DNA of 64,000 bases from Candidatus Methanophagales archaeon. Lineage in GTDB: Archaea > Halobacteriota > Syntropharchaeia > Alkanophagales > Methanospirareceae. Positions within the stretch are counted from its first letter, which is position 1. Each line of letters starts with the position of its first letter. The stretch is taken from the NCBI GenBank assembly GCA_024699715.1, contig JANPRD010000009.1, positions 36,610 to 100,609 of the forward strand, read 5' to 3'. Shown here in pieces: positions 1-8,438 of the stretch. The notes under the pieces are model-generated. The model ran no database searches and was not told the origin of the DNA. It saw only the letters and a program-made list of their open reading frames with translations. A program made the translations under genes and the position numbers.

Positions 1-34
1 CTGCGAGAACGCCGAACTCCGCCGTCATCTGCAT
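1..34 (-). CDS. Start of an unidentified gene, cut by the window edge
   Basis: An ATG at position 34 on the minus strand opens a frame that stays open to the edge (MQMTAEFGVLA). A clear TATA-like box lies 23-32 bases upstream and the sequence just before the ATG is purine-rich. Only eleven codons are visible, so no function can be given. A second in-frame ATG at 28 could also be the start. Confidence 0.35.
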   Translation of the reverse strand, partial: MQMTAEFGVLA

Positions 35-56
35 GTCTCACTTCACTCCCCGAAGA

Positions 57-66
57 TTATTTAAAA
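57..66 (-). promoter_or_regulatory. TATA box before the partial gene at the left edge
   Basis: On the minus strand this reads TTTAAATAAT inside a longer T/A run. It is centred about 27 bases from the ATG at 34, which fits an archaeal promoter with a very short or absent leader. Confidence 0.4.
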
Positions 67-163
67 AACTTACGGTTTTTTCCGCCCCTCTCTCTGCCGC
101 AAGCAAATGGAAAACGGCAAACGCTTACGCACCTACCCCCTCGCACACTCACGCCTCTCTCTT

Positions 164-733
164 TCAAGACGGCGGTGGAGCGAGGAAAGGCTGAAGCATG
201 GGCATCAGAACGGCGAATGCCACCGCAAGTGCAATCACCAAAGGAATGAGAAGCGCAAGAAGCACGACGAGAATCGCCTTTCCAGATGTCATTTCTTGAA
301 GTTGCATCACGCCGCTTATCACGACAATCAACGCCCATATCGGCGCAATCAGAATGTTAGGACCGGGAAGCCACCCAATCACATAAATCGGCGTTGCACC
401 GTAAGCAACCGCCTTGAATGTCTGCGTCAAGCCCTTTCTGCCGCCGAGCAGGAAGACAAATATGTGAAGCCAGACGCTTCCGTAGAGGATTAGTAAGAAG
501 CCGCCGACAAGGACGCCTGCGAATGTCCCTCCTACAACTAAGGGGAAAAACTCCGAAAGAAGCGCACTTATGCCTGTCGCATTTAAAGCGCCGAAGACGA
601 GAGCAGTGAGAAGAACCGCAAGAAACACGAGCCAAGGCAGGAAATACTTGAATGCGTCGCTTAAGGCGTCTTGCCTCGCTTCCTTGAATGCCTCCGCAGG
701 ATGAAATAAAATGCCTCGCACTTGCTCAAGCAT
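164..733 (-). CDS. Yip1-family integral membrane protein
   Basis: The 189-residue protein starts with the amphipathic stretch typical of archaeal Yip1/YIPF-domain proteins (LFHPAEAFKEAR), followed by about five hydrophobic segments at roughly residues 33-50, 62-82, 90-97, 112-140 and 150-178. The family is widespread in methanogens and sits in the cytoplasmic membrane. Its biochemical role in archaea is not known. The ATG at 733 lies about 25 bases after a good TATA box, so the transcript may be leaderless. The gene follows metG on the same strand after a 61-base gap but has its own promoter. Confidence 0.7.
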   Translation of the reverse strand: MLEQVRGILFHPAEAFKEARQDALSDAFKYFLPWLVFLAVLLTALVFGALNATGISALLSEFFPLVVGGTFAGVLVGGFLLILYGSVWLHIFVFLLGGRKGLTQTFKAVAYGATPIYVIGWLPGPNILIAPIWALIVVISGVMQLQEMTSGKAILVVLLALLIPLVIALAVAFAVLMPMLQPFLAPPPS

Positions 734-756
734 GTGTTCGCATTCTCACATTCATT

Positions 757-768
757 ATTTAAATCTTA
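757..768 (-). promoter_or_regulatory. TATA box of the Yip1-like gene
   Basis: The minus strand reads AGATTTAAATAATG here. The box is centred about 28 bases before the ATG at 733, and the short distance suggests a leaderless mRNA. Confidence 0.5.
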
Positions 769-794
769 CTCATTTCTCACGAAGCACCGAGAAC

Positions 795-2420
795 TCAAGG
801 AACACGCTCAAAGAGTTTCTTTGGCTTGCCCAAAGGCTGTCCGCTCTTCAGCGGAACGGTCATTTCCTCAATGCCTACGGCGTGAATGTCGCTGTCCATG
901 CCGAGTTGCGACCACAGTTCCTCCATTTTTGAGGGCATCACAGGCTCAAGCAGGACGCAAACCGCCTTGAGCAATTGAAGCGTGTTCTTCACGATTTCAC
1001 CGCACCGCTTCCTTTCTGCCTCGCCACCTTTGATGAGATGCCACGGCTCTTCACGCTGAAAATACTTGTTTGCGAAGTCAGCGAGCTTCATTGAAGCATC
1101 AACGAACTTTTTGAAGTCGTATGCGAATATCGCTTTCACCGCCTCTTCCCTCGCCGTTTGAATGCGAGCGAGAACCTCTTCGTGCAGTTCACCCTCAGGC
1201 ACCGCCCCGAAATGCTTTTGAGCGAATGAAAGCACCCGCAGCGCCAAATTCCCGAGAATCGCAACAAGCTCGTTATTCACCCTCGTCTTGAATGCATCCC
1301 ACGAGAAATCCAACTCTTTAGTGTGGCTTGAATGCGAAACTAAGAAGTATCTTAGCGTGTCTGCGTGGAATTTCTTCAGGAAATCCGCAACCCAAACGAC
1401 ATTTCCTCTGCTTTTTGAAAGTGGTTTGCCGTTTATTGTGACCATTCCGGAGGCGACGACCGCATTAGGAAGCGAATATTCAGCAGCGATGAGCATCGCA
1501 GGCCAGAAAATGCAGTGGTGGTAAATGATGTCTGTGCCGATGAAGTGGACGATTGTCGCCTTGCTCTCCTTCCAAATCTCTCGCCACGCCTGCTCCCAGT
1601 TGTCAGATTTCCGCTTCAACGCCTCTTCCGTGAATGAAATGTAGCCGATGGGAGCGTCAACCCAGACATAAACGACGAGGTCTTCCCTTGAGGGAAACTT
1701 AACGCCCCAGTCCAAGTCACGAGTGATGCACCAGTCCTTCAACTCACGCCGAACCCACTCAAGAGCGTAATTGCGAGCATTCGGAGTGCCGTCCAAATTC
1801 CGCAGGAAATCTTCAAGCTGCGATGCGAATGCCGAAAGCTTGAAGTAGTAGTGAGTGCGTTCCTTGAATGTCGCTTCAGAGCCACAAATCTTGCACACAG
1901 GCTCAAGAATCTCGCCAGGCTCCAAATGACGCCCGCAACCCTGGTCGCACTCGTCACCACGAGCATGCTCACCGCAGTAGGGGCATTTTCCCTCCACATA
2001 TCTGTCAGGCAGAAACCTGTTGCAGCGCTCACAGAACGCTAACTTCACCTTCTTCTCGTAAACATACCCTTTCTCAATTAGCGTCCTCACAATCTCTTGC
2101 GTCCTTTTGTGGTTGCTTTCGTCATCAGTGCTGCCGTAGTAGTCAAAATTGATGCCTAAGGCGTTGAAAATGCGCTGAAAATGCTCATGATACCGCTCAA
2201 CTATTTCTTTTGGGGAGACGCCTTCCGCTTCTGCGCTGAAAACAATTGGCGTTCCATGCGTGTCTGAACCGCAGACAAATAGAACTTCGTAGCCGAGCTT
2301 GCGAAGCATCCTCGTGAATATGTCCGCAGGCACATATGTGCGAAGATGACCTATGTGGCACTCCCCGTTCACATACGGCAACGCAGCCGTCACAAGCACC
2401 TCTCTATCCCTCGGAAACAT
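795..2420 (-). CDS. metG: Methionyl-tRNA synthetase, short form
   Basis: This enzyme charges tRNA-Met with methionine in the cytoplasm. The HIGH signature is at residues 22-25 and the KMSKS-type signature appears as LSKS at 334-337. Four cysteine pairs of the two-knuckle zinc insertion are visible at about 130/133, 146/149, 158/162 and 176/179. At 541 residues the protein ends after the anticodon-binding helical domain. The C-terminal EMAP/Trbp111-type tRNA-binding domain found in many MetG proteins is missing; in several archaea it is a separate gene. The ATG at 2420 gives the usual N-terminus just ahead of the Rossmann fold. The initiator tRNA it serves is also in this window. Confidence 0.96.
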   Translation of the reverse strand: MFPRDREVLVTAALPYVNGECHIGHLRTYVPADIFTRMLRKLGYEVLFVCGSDTHGTPIVFSAEAEGVSPKEIVERYHEHFQRIFNALGINFDYYGSTDDESNHKRTQEIVRTLIEKGYVYEKKVKLAFCERCNRFLPDRYVEGKCPYCGEHARGDECDQGCGRHLEPGEILEPVCKICGSEATFKERTHYYFKLSAFASQLEDFLRNLDGTPNARNYALEWVRRELKDWCITRDLDWGVKFPSREDLVVYVWVDAPIGYISFTEEALKRKSDNWEQAWREIWKESKATIVHFIGTDIIYHHCIFWPAMLIAAEYSLPNAVVASGMVTINGKPLSKSRGNVVWVADFLKKFHADTLRYFLVSHSSHTKELDFSWDAFKTRVNNELVAILGNLALRVLSFAQKHFGAVPEGELHEEVLARIQTAREEAVKAIFAYDFKKFVDASMKLADFANKYFQREEPWHLIKGGEAERKRCGEIVKNTLQLLKAVCVLLEPVMPSKMEELWSQLGMDSDIHAVGIEEMTVPLKSGQPLGKPKKLFERVP

Positions 2421-2502
2421 CCTAATACACCTTCTCTCCTCTACTACGCACCACCACTACTACGCACTCACCCTTCCCTCGCTCACACCCCTCTGGTTTG
2501 AC

Positions 2503-3528
2503 TCAACTTTCAAATTTCTCCTTGAACCACTCAAAAGTCAGCCTCAAGCCCTCCTCAAGGCTCACCTTAGGCTCAAAGCCCAAGAGCGTTCTCGCCCTCG
2601 TAATGTCGGGGCATCGCCTCCTCGGGTCATCCGGAAGAGCGGGCAGAAACTCCAGCGGAACTTTTCTGGCTGCGACACGCTGAATAACAGCAGCGAGCTT
2701 CAAAATCTCTATCTCTTGCGGACTTCCGATATTCACAACAGCGCCTCTCGCATTTTCAACGCAAAGAAGCCGAAGCAATCCCTCAATCTGATCGGTAATA
2801 TAGCAAAAACTTCTTGTTTGATGCCCATCTCCGAAGATAGTAATGGGTTTTCCGCTCAAAACTTGATGAATAAAGCGTGGTATTACCCTTCCGTAGACGC
2901 CTTCAGCCCTCATTCTCGGCCCATAAGTGTTGAATATGCGGGCAATTCGCACATCCAAATTGTGCTGTCTCTCGTAAGCCTTGCAGAGCGCCTCACCGCA
3001 CCGCTTCGCCTCGTCGTAGCATGAACGCACACCAACGCAGCTCACATTCCCGTTGTAATTTTCAGGCGTCGGAATGACCTCTGCATCGCCGTAAACCTCG
3101 CTTGTTGATGTGAATAATAGTCTTGCACGCTTTCTCTTTGCGATTCCGAGAGCAATCCAAGTGCCAATTGTGTTCGCCTTCACGATTTGAATGGGAAATT
3201 TCTCAAATTCCAGCGGTGAAGCCCTTGATGCAAGGTGCAAAATTGCGTCTACTCTGCCCTCAACCTCTAACGGTTTCACAATATCGTGTTTGATGAAACT
3301 GAAATTCTCTCGCTCAAGCAGATGCGAGATGTTCTCTCTCAGCCCAGAGGCAAGATTGTCAACACACAACACAAGCTCAGCGCCATTCTCAACCAAAACA
3401 TCGCAGAGCCAAGAGCCTATGAATCCTGCTCCTCCAGTAACGATTATTCTTTTGTCTTCCACACAGTCCCTCACATTAAAATTCCTGCTTATTTCCTCAA
3501 TTCCTCTCGCAATAACCTCATCAATCAT
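2503..3528 (-). CDS. UDP-glucuronate decarboxylase-like SDR epimerase (UXS-like)
   Basis: This is an extended short-chain dehydrogenase. The NAD-binding motif TGGAGFIGS lies at residues 31-39 and the catalytic YxxxK (YDEAK) at 171-175. The segment near residue 99 (HLASRASPLEFEKFP) and the RIFNTYGPRM motif resemble UDP-xylose synthases more than GalE. The start at 3528 is chosen because its ATG overlaps the stop of galU as ATGA, which implies translational coupling; a start 15 bases further upstream is possible. As third gene of the operon it would decarboxylate UDP-glucuronate made by the first gene to UDP-xylose. The exact substrate is inferred from context and motif resemblance; a different UDP-sugar epimerase activity cannot be excluded. 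Confidence 0.85.
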   Translation of the reverse strand: MIDEVIARGIEEISRNFNVRDCVEDKRIIVTGGAGFIGSWLCDVLVENGAELVLCVDNLASGLRENISHLLERENFSFIKHDIVKPLEVEGRVDAILHLASRASPLEFEKFPIQIVKANTIGTWIALGIAKRKRARLLFTSTSEVYGDAEVIPTPENYNGNVSCVGVRSCYDEAKRCGEALCKAYERQHNLDVRIARIFNTYGPRMRAEGVYGRVIPRFIHQVLSGKPITIFGDGHQTRSFCYITDQIEGLLRLLCVENARGAVVNIGSPQEIEILKLAAVIQRVAARKVPLEFLPALPDDPRRRCPDITRARTLLGFEPKVSLEEGLRLTFEWFKEKFES

Positions 3529-4385
3529 AGCACACCAGCCCACTTTCCGCTCAAATAAAGCGCCTCAGCATAAAATTCCGGCGTTCCTATGTCTAATCTA
3601 CGCTCATCATCGCCAAGTTTCACCGCATAAACACTGAATCCCCATTCTATTAACTTCTGAATGCCGTCTGTCAGCTGCTTCTCTCCGCCCTTACCTCTCG
3701 GAATCTTCTCCAATGCACGGAAAATTATGGGTTTGAAAACATAAACGGGCAGAATTGCGATTGAGGATGGTGGCTCTTCTGGCTTCTCCACAACCCTTTT
3801 TACCTTAAAAACGCCTTCTTCAACCTCTTCTCCCTCCACAACGCCATACATACGGGGATTTTCCACCTCAAAAGTGAGGAAAGCAGCATCCGCATTCATG
3901 GATTCAAACACGGAAACAAGCATTTTGAAGCAATTGTTCGCCGGAGATTGAATGTAAGTGTCGCCCGCACAAACCAAGAAAGGCTCGTCCTGAACGAAAG
4001 GCTCGCTCAGCAGAACCGCAGCGCCAAATCCCTCAGGCTTAGGCTGATATTTCCAAAAAATATTTGAATTGTCAAGCATTTTGTAGAAATTTTCCAGCTC
4101 TTTCGCCAAATCATCCTTCCCTTTGCTCCTCAAATACTCTAAATATGCGTAATCTTGCGTGAAATGCTCCTCAATACTGCGCTTCCCCCGCCCTGTAATG
4201 AAGCAGAAATCACGAATTCCGAACCGATACAACTGCTCAAATACGATTTGCAAGAGTGGTTTGACGCAAACGCCACCGCTCACGCTTCTGTCAAATAGAG
4301 GAAGCATCTCCTTCGCCTGCTCCTTCGTTGCGGGAAGCATTCTCGTCCCTTCACCCGCCGTCGTGATTACCGCTTTCCTCAACAT
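3525..4385 (-). CDS. galU: UTP-glucose-1-phosphate uridylyltransferase (GalU-type)
   Basis: This 286-residue nucleotidyltransferase makes UDP-glucose from UTP and glucose 1-phosphate. The N-terminal signature GEGTRMLPATKEQAKEMLP is the GalU form of the nucleotide-binding loop, and the family lysine and aspartate (VCAGDTY) follow near residue 140. The length fits archaeal GalU. It sits between the UDP-glucose dehydrogenase gene (77-base gap upstream) and the UXS-like gene (4-base overlap downstream), so its product can feed the pathway directly. Confidence 0.9.
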   Translation of the reverse strand: MLRKAVITTAGEGTRMLPATKEQAKEMLPLFDRSVSGGVCVKPLLQIVFEQLYRFGIRDFCFITGRGKRSIEEHFTQDYAYLEYLRSKGKDDLAKELENFYKMLDNSNIFWKYQPKPEGFGAAVLLSEPFVQDEPFLVCAGDTYIQSPANNCFKMLVSVFESMNADAAFLTFEVENPRMYGVVEGEEVEEGVFKVKRVVEKPEEPPSSIAILPVYVFKPIIFRALEKIPRGKGGEKQLTDGIQKLIEWGFSVYAVKLGDDERRLDIGTPEFYAEALYLSGKWAGVL

Positions 4386-4462
4386 TTCCTACCTCCGTTG
4401 TTCCTTCGTCCCTCTTCCGCTCTTCTCTCGCTTTCACTCTCTTCGCTTTCACTCCCTCGCTT

Positions 4463-5323
4463 TCACTCTCGCACCCCATACTTCTCCCGCATTTCCTCAT
4501 TTATCTCATCAACAGCACGCAAAAGCTTCACATCCCTGAACTTTGAGGCGAAGGAAATGAATGCTTTGAGGTCTTTTGGCAGGCACTTACCCCCAAAAGC
4601 TTTCCCATGAATTGTTCCATACTTGCCGATGCGTGGGTCAAGACCTACAATATCAGCAACAATCTTTGAATCTACGCCTATTTCCTTGCAAATGAGGAAA
4701 ATTTCGTTCCAGAATGATATTTTTGTTGCAAGCATGCAGTTTGAAGCATATTTTATCATCTCTGCTGTCTTTAAATCCGTTCTGAATATCGGAATACGCA
4801 ATGGTTTATATAATTCTTCAAGAATATCCCCTGATTTCTTGTCATATTCGCCTATAACTATTCTATCTTCTGTGAAGAAATCCTTTTTGAATGTTGAATT
4901 TTGAGTCCAAGTATGCTCTATTTCTGTCAAGAACTCTGGATTCATGCAAACACCGAAGTCTTCCCCGCATTTCTTACCAGAGGAACGCTCAAGAGCGGGG
5001 ATTACGACGCTTTCTGTCGTTCCGGGAATAACAGTGCTTTTCACAACGACTAAATGGTAATTCTGCTTCTCCGCAAGCACATTTCCTATGCTTTCAGATG
5101 CATTTTCAACATAACTTAAGTCTATTTCGCCGTCCTCTTTTGTGGGAGTAGGCACGCAAATGAATGAAATATCCGAATTCTTCACCGCTTCTTCTATGTT
5201 CTTCGTGAAATTTGGGAGTTCTTTGTCCACGATGTCGTGGAAAATCACATAGTTGCCCATTTTTGCGAGACCTTTGCCTATCGCAGTCCCGACCCAGCCA
5301 GAGCCTACAATGCTGACCCTCAT
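4463..5323 (-). CDS. UDP-glucose/GDP-mannose dehydrogenase family protein, short
   Basis: This enzyme would oxidise UDP-glucose to UDP-glucuronate with NAD+. The N-terminal Rossmann motif GSGWVG, the VKSTVIPGTT segment near residue 95, the NPEFL motif near 128 and the catalytic cysteine Cys247 in GGKCLPKD are all present. The protein is 286 residues, against the 400 or more usual in the family, and stops after the central helical domain. The third, UDP-binding domain is therefore missing. A purine-rich RBS (GGTGGTGA) precedes the ATG at 5323, and the promoter lies in the divergent gap shared with trmO. UDP-sugar specificity is inferred from the neighbours. Confidence 0.85.
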   Translation of the reverse strand: MRVSIVGSGWVGTAIGKGLAKMGNYVIFHDIVDKELPNFTKNIEEAVKNSDISFICVPTPTKEDGEIDLSYVENASESIGNVLAEKQNYHLVVVKSTVIPGTTESVVIPALERSSGKKCGEDFGVCMNPEFLTEIEHTWTQNSTFKKDFFTEDRIVIGEYDKKSGDILEELYKPLRIPIFRTDLKTAEMIKYASNCMLATKISFWNEIFLICKEIGVDSKIVADIVGLDPRIGKYGTIHGKAFGGKCLPKDLKAFISFASKFRDVKLLRAVDEINEEMREKYGVRE

Positions 5324-5394
5324 TTTCTATTCACCACCTCTCCCCCCTCATCGCTTACTTCCTTCTTTCCTTACTTTTATTTCTTTTAATAGTT

Positions 5395-5847
5395 ATGTGG
5401 CAGGCGAGAGTCAGGCAGATAGGCATTATTCACACGCCATTCAGAGAAATGAGCGAAGTGCCTCGGCAGAGTGCCCTCGCTGAAGCGATATGCGAGGTGG
5501 AAGTATTCAAAGAATATGAGGAGGGCTTGAAAGACATAGAGACTTTCTCGCACATTTTCGTCCTGTATTGGTTGCACAAGTCCGAAGGTTTCTCTTTGCT
5601 CGTGAAAACGCCTTGGGATGACGCCCCTCATGGTGTATTCGCAACGAGGTCGCCGAGAAGACCGAATCCGATAGGTATTTCCGTCGTTAAACTCATTGAA
5701 CGCAGGGGAAATGTTCTCGTTGTCAGCGGAATTGATGCGATTGACGGCACTCCTCTTATTGATATTAAGCCTTTTATACCAGAATTTGACAGCAAAAATG
5801 CGAATTCAGGATGGCTTGAGGGGAAAATTAAAAAGGAGCGTGTCTAA
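5395..5847 (+). CDS. trmO: tRNA (t6A37) N6-methyltransferase TrmO
   Basis: TrmO adds a methyl group from SAM to N6-threonylcarbamoyladenosine at position 37 of certain tRNAs. The family signature HGVFATRSPRRPNPIGIS is complete at about residues 79-96, and the second conserved block (DAIDGTPLIDIKP) follows near residue 120. The length of 150 residues fits the archaeal form, which lacks the C-terminal extension of E. coli TrmO. A T/A-rich box about 20 bases before the ATG suggests a leaderless mRNA transcribed divergently from the UDP-sugar operon. Confidence 0.92.
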   Translation: MWQARVRQIGIIHTPFREMSEVPRQSALAEAICEVEVFKEYEEGLKDIETFSHIFVLYWLHKSEGFSLLVKTPWDDAPHGVFATRSPRRPNPIGISVVKLIERRGNVLVVSGIDAIDGTPLIDIKPFIPEFDSKNANSGWLEGKIKKERV

Positions 5848-5983
5848 TGCGGGCAAATAACAATCCAAACTCCGAAAGCGTGCATCTCAAATCTCAATTC
5901 CTATTTTTCCCCTCCTCCTAAAATCTCAACTCCTTTACCTTCTTCCTCTTCCCCCTTCCATTTTTTGTTTCCCCTCGTCCCCC

Positions 5984-6547
5984 TCATTCTTTCTTCTCGC
6001 TCTTCGCCACAAGCACTTCAGTCGCTTTTATCACCGCTTCCACATCGTCTCCCTCATTCAAATTCAATTCTTCAACCGCTTCCCTCGTTATTAATGCCGT
6101 TATTTCCGCAGGTGCCTTTATTTCTATTCTCACTTTCGCAGCAATTCCATCCTTCTCAACGCTCTTCACAACGCCACGCAAATAATTCCTCGCACTTATC
6201 TTCATAAATATCGCCTCCAAACATTCCTCTTCAATCAAATTATCCAAAAACCGCTCATATCTCTCATACTCTCGCAGTATTCTCTCTCCTTCATGTGTGA
6301 GTTTCGCAGAGCCACCGCCCCTCGCACCTCCCCTTCGTGTCTCAACGATTTTCTTACCCAACACTCGCTCAATCCTGCGAATATGCTCCCATGCGGTTCG
6401 GTAAGGCATTGAAAGGTTTTCAGCCGCCTTCGCTATTGAATTCGTTTGTCGAATCTCTCGCAGTAGTTTCGCCATTCCCTCGCCCAAGATTTGCCTTCCT
6501 TGACCCTTTTCCTTCCGCTCAATCCACACCTTCGCAGCTTGAGGCAT
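5984..6547 (-). CDS. ModE-like transcriptional regulator with TOBE domain
   Basis: Residues 1-105 form a LysR/ModE-type winged helix-turn-helix (SIAKAAENLSMPYRTAWEHI is the HTH core). Residues 120-187 form one TOBE/molbindin domain (ISARNYLRGVV...ITALITREAVEEL). Proteins with this arrangement bind molybdate or tungstate and control modABC transport genes and Mo/W enzymes. A strong TATA-like run (TTTTTAAAAAC, about 6579-6590) lies upstream. No intact mod transporter is next to it. The only neighbour upstream is a decayed ABC-2 permease, so its targets are probably elsewhere. The usual ModE has two TOBE repeats; this one has one. Confidence 0.85.
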   Translation of the reverse strand: MPQAAKVWIERKEKGQGRQILGEGMAKLLREIRQTNSIAKAAENLSMPYRTAWEHIRRIERVLGKKIVETRRGGARGGGSAKLTHEGERILREYERYERFLDNLIEEECLEAIFMKISARNYLRGVVKSVEKDGIAAKVRIEIKAPAEITALITREAVEELNLNEGDDVEAVIKATEVLVAKSEKKE

Positions 6548-6599
6548 ACGCCTGCTCGCTCACACGGTTAGAAAAGTTTTTAAAAAGGGTTGCGAAGGC

Positions 6600-7010
6600 G
6601 AAAGCGGAGGTGAAGTGCGAGAAACAGTGAAAATAATTCTATCGGAAGCAGGTGACAGGAAGTCATGGCGAAGACGAATAGCTGGGCAGCTCGCAACACG
6701 CATCAACAGGAAGGCAATTCCGAATGTTGTTCCGAGCAGCGATTGCAAGCCGATTATCAGTACGAGAATAGTGATGCTCGTTGATGTTATTGGCATGAAC
6801 AAAACGAACTGCAGAACATAGAGAGAACCATAATGTCGCAATATCACGTGAGGGATTGTGATGCTTCGCAAGGTACCAACTCATACATTTGTCGCTCCCT
6901 TTGATTCATCTGGCATCTTTGAGGCAGGTGTCAAGATGGTGCAGGAGATGATGCCAGAACTTGAGCCGAAGTCTGCACTCATCGTGGATGTAAAGGAAAT
7001 TTTCGTCACA
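6600..7010 (-). pseudogene. Relic of an ABC-2 type (drug-efflux-like) permease
   Basis: One minus-strand frame, broken by a TGA near 6885, encodes a stretch that reads in the order of daunorubicin/DrrB-type ABC-2 permeases: a FTSTMSA-like segment, a PASKM...KGAT segment, then a hydrophobic part of about 45 residues (VLFMPITSTSITILVLIIG followed by LQSLLGTTFGIAFLLM). No start codon with RBS and no complete N-terminus can be found. The opposite strand also has open frames here (for example 6858-7190), but they lack a credible C-terminus. The family assignment is by eye and tentative; a small intact membrane protein at 6560-6871 is the alternative. Confidence 0.35.
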
Positions 7011-7140
7011 TCTCCAGGACCCGATGCGGAAAAAAGATTGAATAGAAACATAACACAAGCTGAAAATTTTCTTTTATGTTTTCAATTTCCAGCTGCGTGT
7101 AAAGGCAAACAGAATAGGCGAGAAGGAGGGGAGAGTAAAG

Positions 7141-7665
7141 ATGAAAATAGGGGTGATTTCAGACACACACGACAATTTAGAGATGATTAAGCGAGCAGTT
7201 GATTTATTCAACAGCGAGGGAGTTGAGCTTGTGATTCACGCAGGCGACTTCGTCTCTCCTTTCACGGAGAAGCCGTTCAGGGCGTTGAATGCGAAGTTCG
7301 TTGGCATCTTCGGGAACAACGACGGCGACAAATTGCTTCTTCGTGAGAAATATCGTGGCGTCGGAGAGTTGAGCGAAGAGCCTCTCGTTTTAGAGATGAA
7401 TGCACGAAAGATTGTTGTGACGCACAAGCCGAAGATTGTTGAAGCCCTCGTTGCCTCTCGCATTTACGATGTCGTGATTTTCGGACACACGCACAAGGCG
7501 GAGGTGCGAAAGGAGAAAGAAGAGAAGAGCGAAGACAGCGGAGGGAAGAAGGGGAAAGAAGTTTTAGTGCTGAATCCTGGTGAGTGCTGTGGCTACCTCA
7601 CAGGTCGCAAGACGGTCGCAATTTTGGATTTGGAGACGCTTTCCGCTCGCATTGAAGAGATTTAG
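7141..7665 (+). CDS. YfcE/MJ0936-type metallophosphodiesterase
   Basis: This is a calcineurin-like phosphodiesterase with all family motifs: DTHDN at residues 8-12, HAGDF near 34, GNND near 57, and THK and FGHTHK near 99 and 120. It probably needs Mn2+ or Ni2+ and hydrolyses phosphodiesters; the natural substrate of this archaeal family is unknown. A strong RBS (GAAGGAGGGGAG) ends 8 bases before the ATG. Between the last metal-binding motif and the end lies a Glu/Lys/Gly-rich insert (about residues 123-140), one of many low-complexity inserts in this window. Confidence 0.9.
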   Translation: MKIGVISDTHDNLEMIKRAVDLFNSEGVELVIHAGDFVSPFTEKPFRALNAKFVGIFGNNDGDKLLLREKYRGVGELSEEPLVLEMNARKIVVTHKPKIVEALVASRIYDVVIFGHTHKAEVRKEKEEKSEDSGGKKGKEVLVLNPGECCGYLTGRKTVAILDLETLSARIEEI

Positions 7666-7763
7666 GTGTGCTGGCGTGTGCTTGAAGCGGTTGGGAAGCG
7701 AGTGAGAGGAAGGAGTTGGGAGTGTGAGGGGAGCGTGGAGGGAAGAAGGAAAAAAATAGAAAG

Positions 7764-7773
7764 TTATTTAAGG
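7764..7773 (+). promoter_or_regulatory. TATA box of the hdrCB operon
   Basis: TTATTTAAGG lies about 45 bases before the preferred hdrC start at 7813, leaving a leader of about 20 bases that holds the RBS GGGAGGT at 7800-7806. Confidence 0.5.
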
Positions 7774-7812
7774 TAGAGAGAGGAAGGTGGGGAAAAACGG
7801 GAGGTAATGCTC

Positions 7813-8370
7813 ATGGGAGAGCTTTTGGAAGAGATAATAGAGTATGGAGGCGAGATCTTCGGCAGGGAGCACATGGAGACGATTCGTGAGTGCGTTCAGT
7901 GCGGGAAATGCACAGGCAGCTGTCCATCAGGCAGAATAACGGCATACAGAACAAGGAAGATGATACAAATGGCGAGGATGAACATGCGAGAAGTGCTGAG
8001 CATGTATGAACTTTGGTTCTGCACGACATGCTTCACATGCTACGAGAGGTGTCCTCGTGGTGTGAAAACGACTGATATCGTGCGAACAATCAGGAATATC
8101 GCCGTGAAGGAGGGTCATATGTCTCTCAGTCACAAGAAGGTCGCAACATATGTGTTCAAAACGGGTCATGCGGTCCCGATAGGAGAACCGCAGATGAAGC
8201 AGCGAGAGGCGGTCGGCTTGGAACCGATGGCGCCGACAACACAGAAATTCCCGGAACAGCTTGAACAGGTGCGAACAATCGTGAAGACCACCGGCTTCGA
8301 CAAGAAAGTCGGCTTTGACTGGGAGACGATGAAGTTGAGGGAGGAGTTAGAGAGCGAAAGTAAGAAATAG
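7813..8370 (+). CDS. hdrC: CoB-CoM heterodisulfide reductase subunit C
   Basis: HdrC carries electrons to HdrB in the reduction of the CoM-S-S-CoB heterodisulfide. Two complete 4Fe-4S motifs are present, CVQCGKCTGSCP and CTTCFTCYERCP, within the first 85 residues, and the C-terminal HdrC region follows. The ATG at 7813 has the RBS GGGAGGT at good spacing; the ATG at 7807 lies only a base from it and is less likely. hdrB follows after 68 bases. No hdrA, hdrDE or hydrogenase gene is in the window, so the complex partner must be encoded elsewhere. The protein looks soluble. Confidence 0.94.
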   Translation: MGELLEEIIEYGGEIFGREHMETIRECVQCGKCTGSCPSGRITAYRTRKMIQMARMNMREVLSMYELWFCTTCFTCYERCPRGVKTTDIVRTIRNIAVKEGHMSLSHKKVATYVFKTGHAVPIGEPQMKQREAVGLEPMAPTTQKFPEQLEQVRTIVKTTGFDKKVGFDWETMKLREELESESKK

Positions 8371-8438
8371 ACGAGGGAGAAGTAAATAATGGCAAATAAA
8401 AGTAAGAAAAGCAGCAGAAGAATGGAGAGGTGATGTGA

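Noticed and set aside
2353..3024. Plus-strand open frame of 223 codons
   Set aside because: It lies opposite metG and the UXS-like gene, whose motifs and codon use are convincing; its own translation is Ser/Leu/Arg-rich and resembles no protein.
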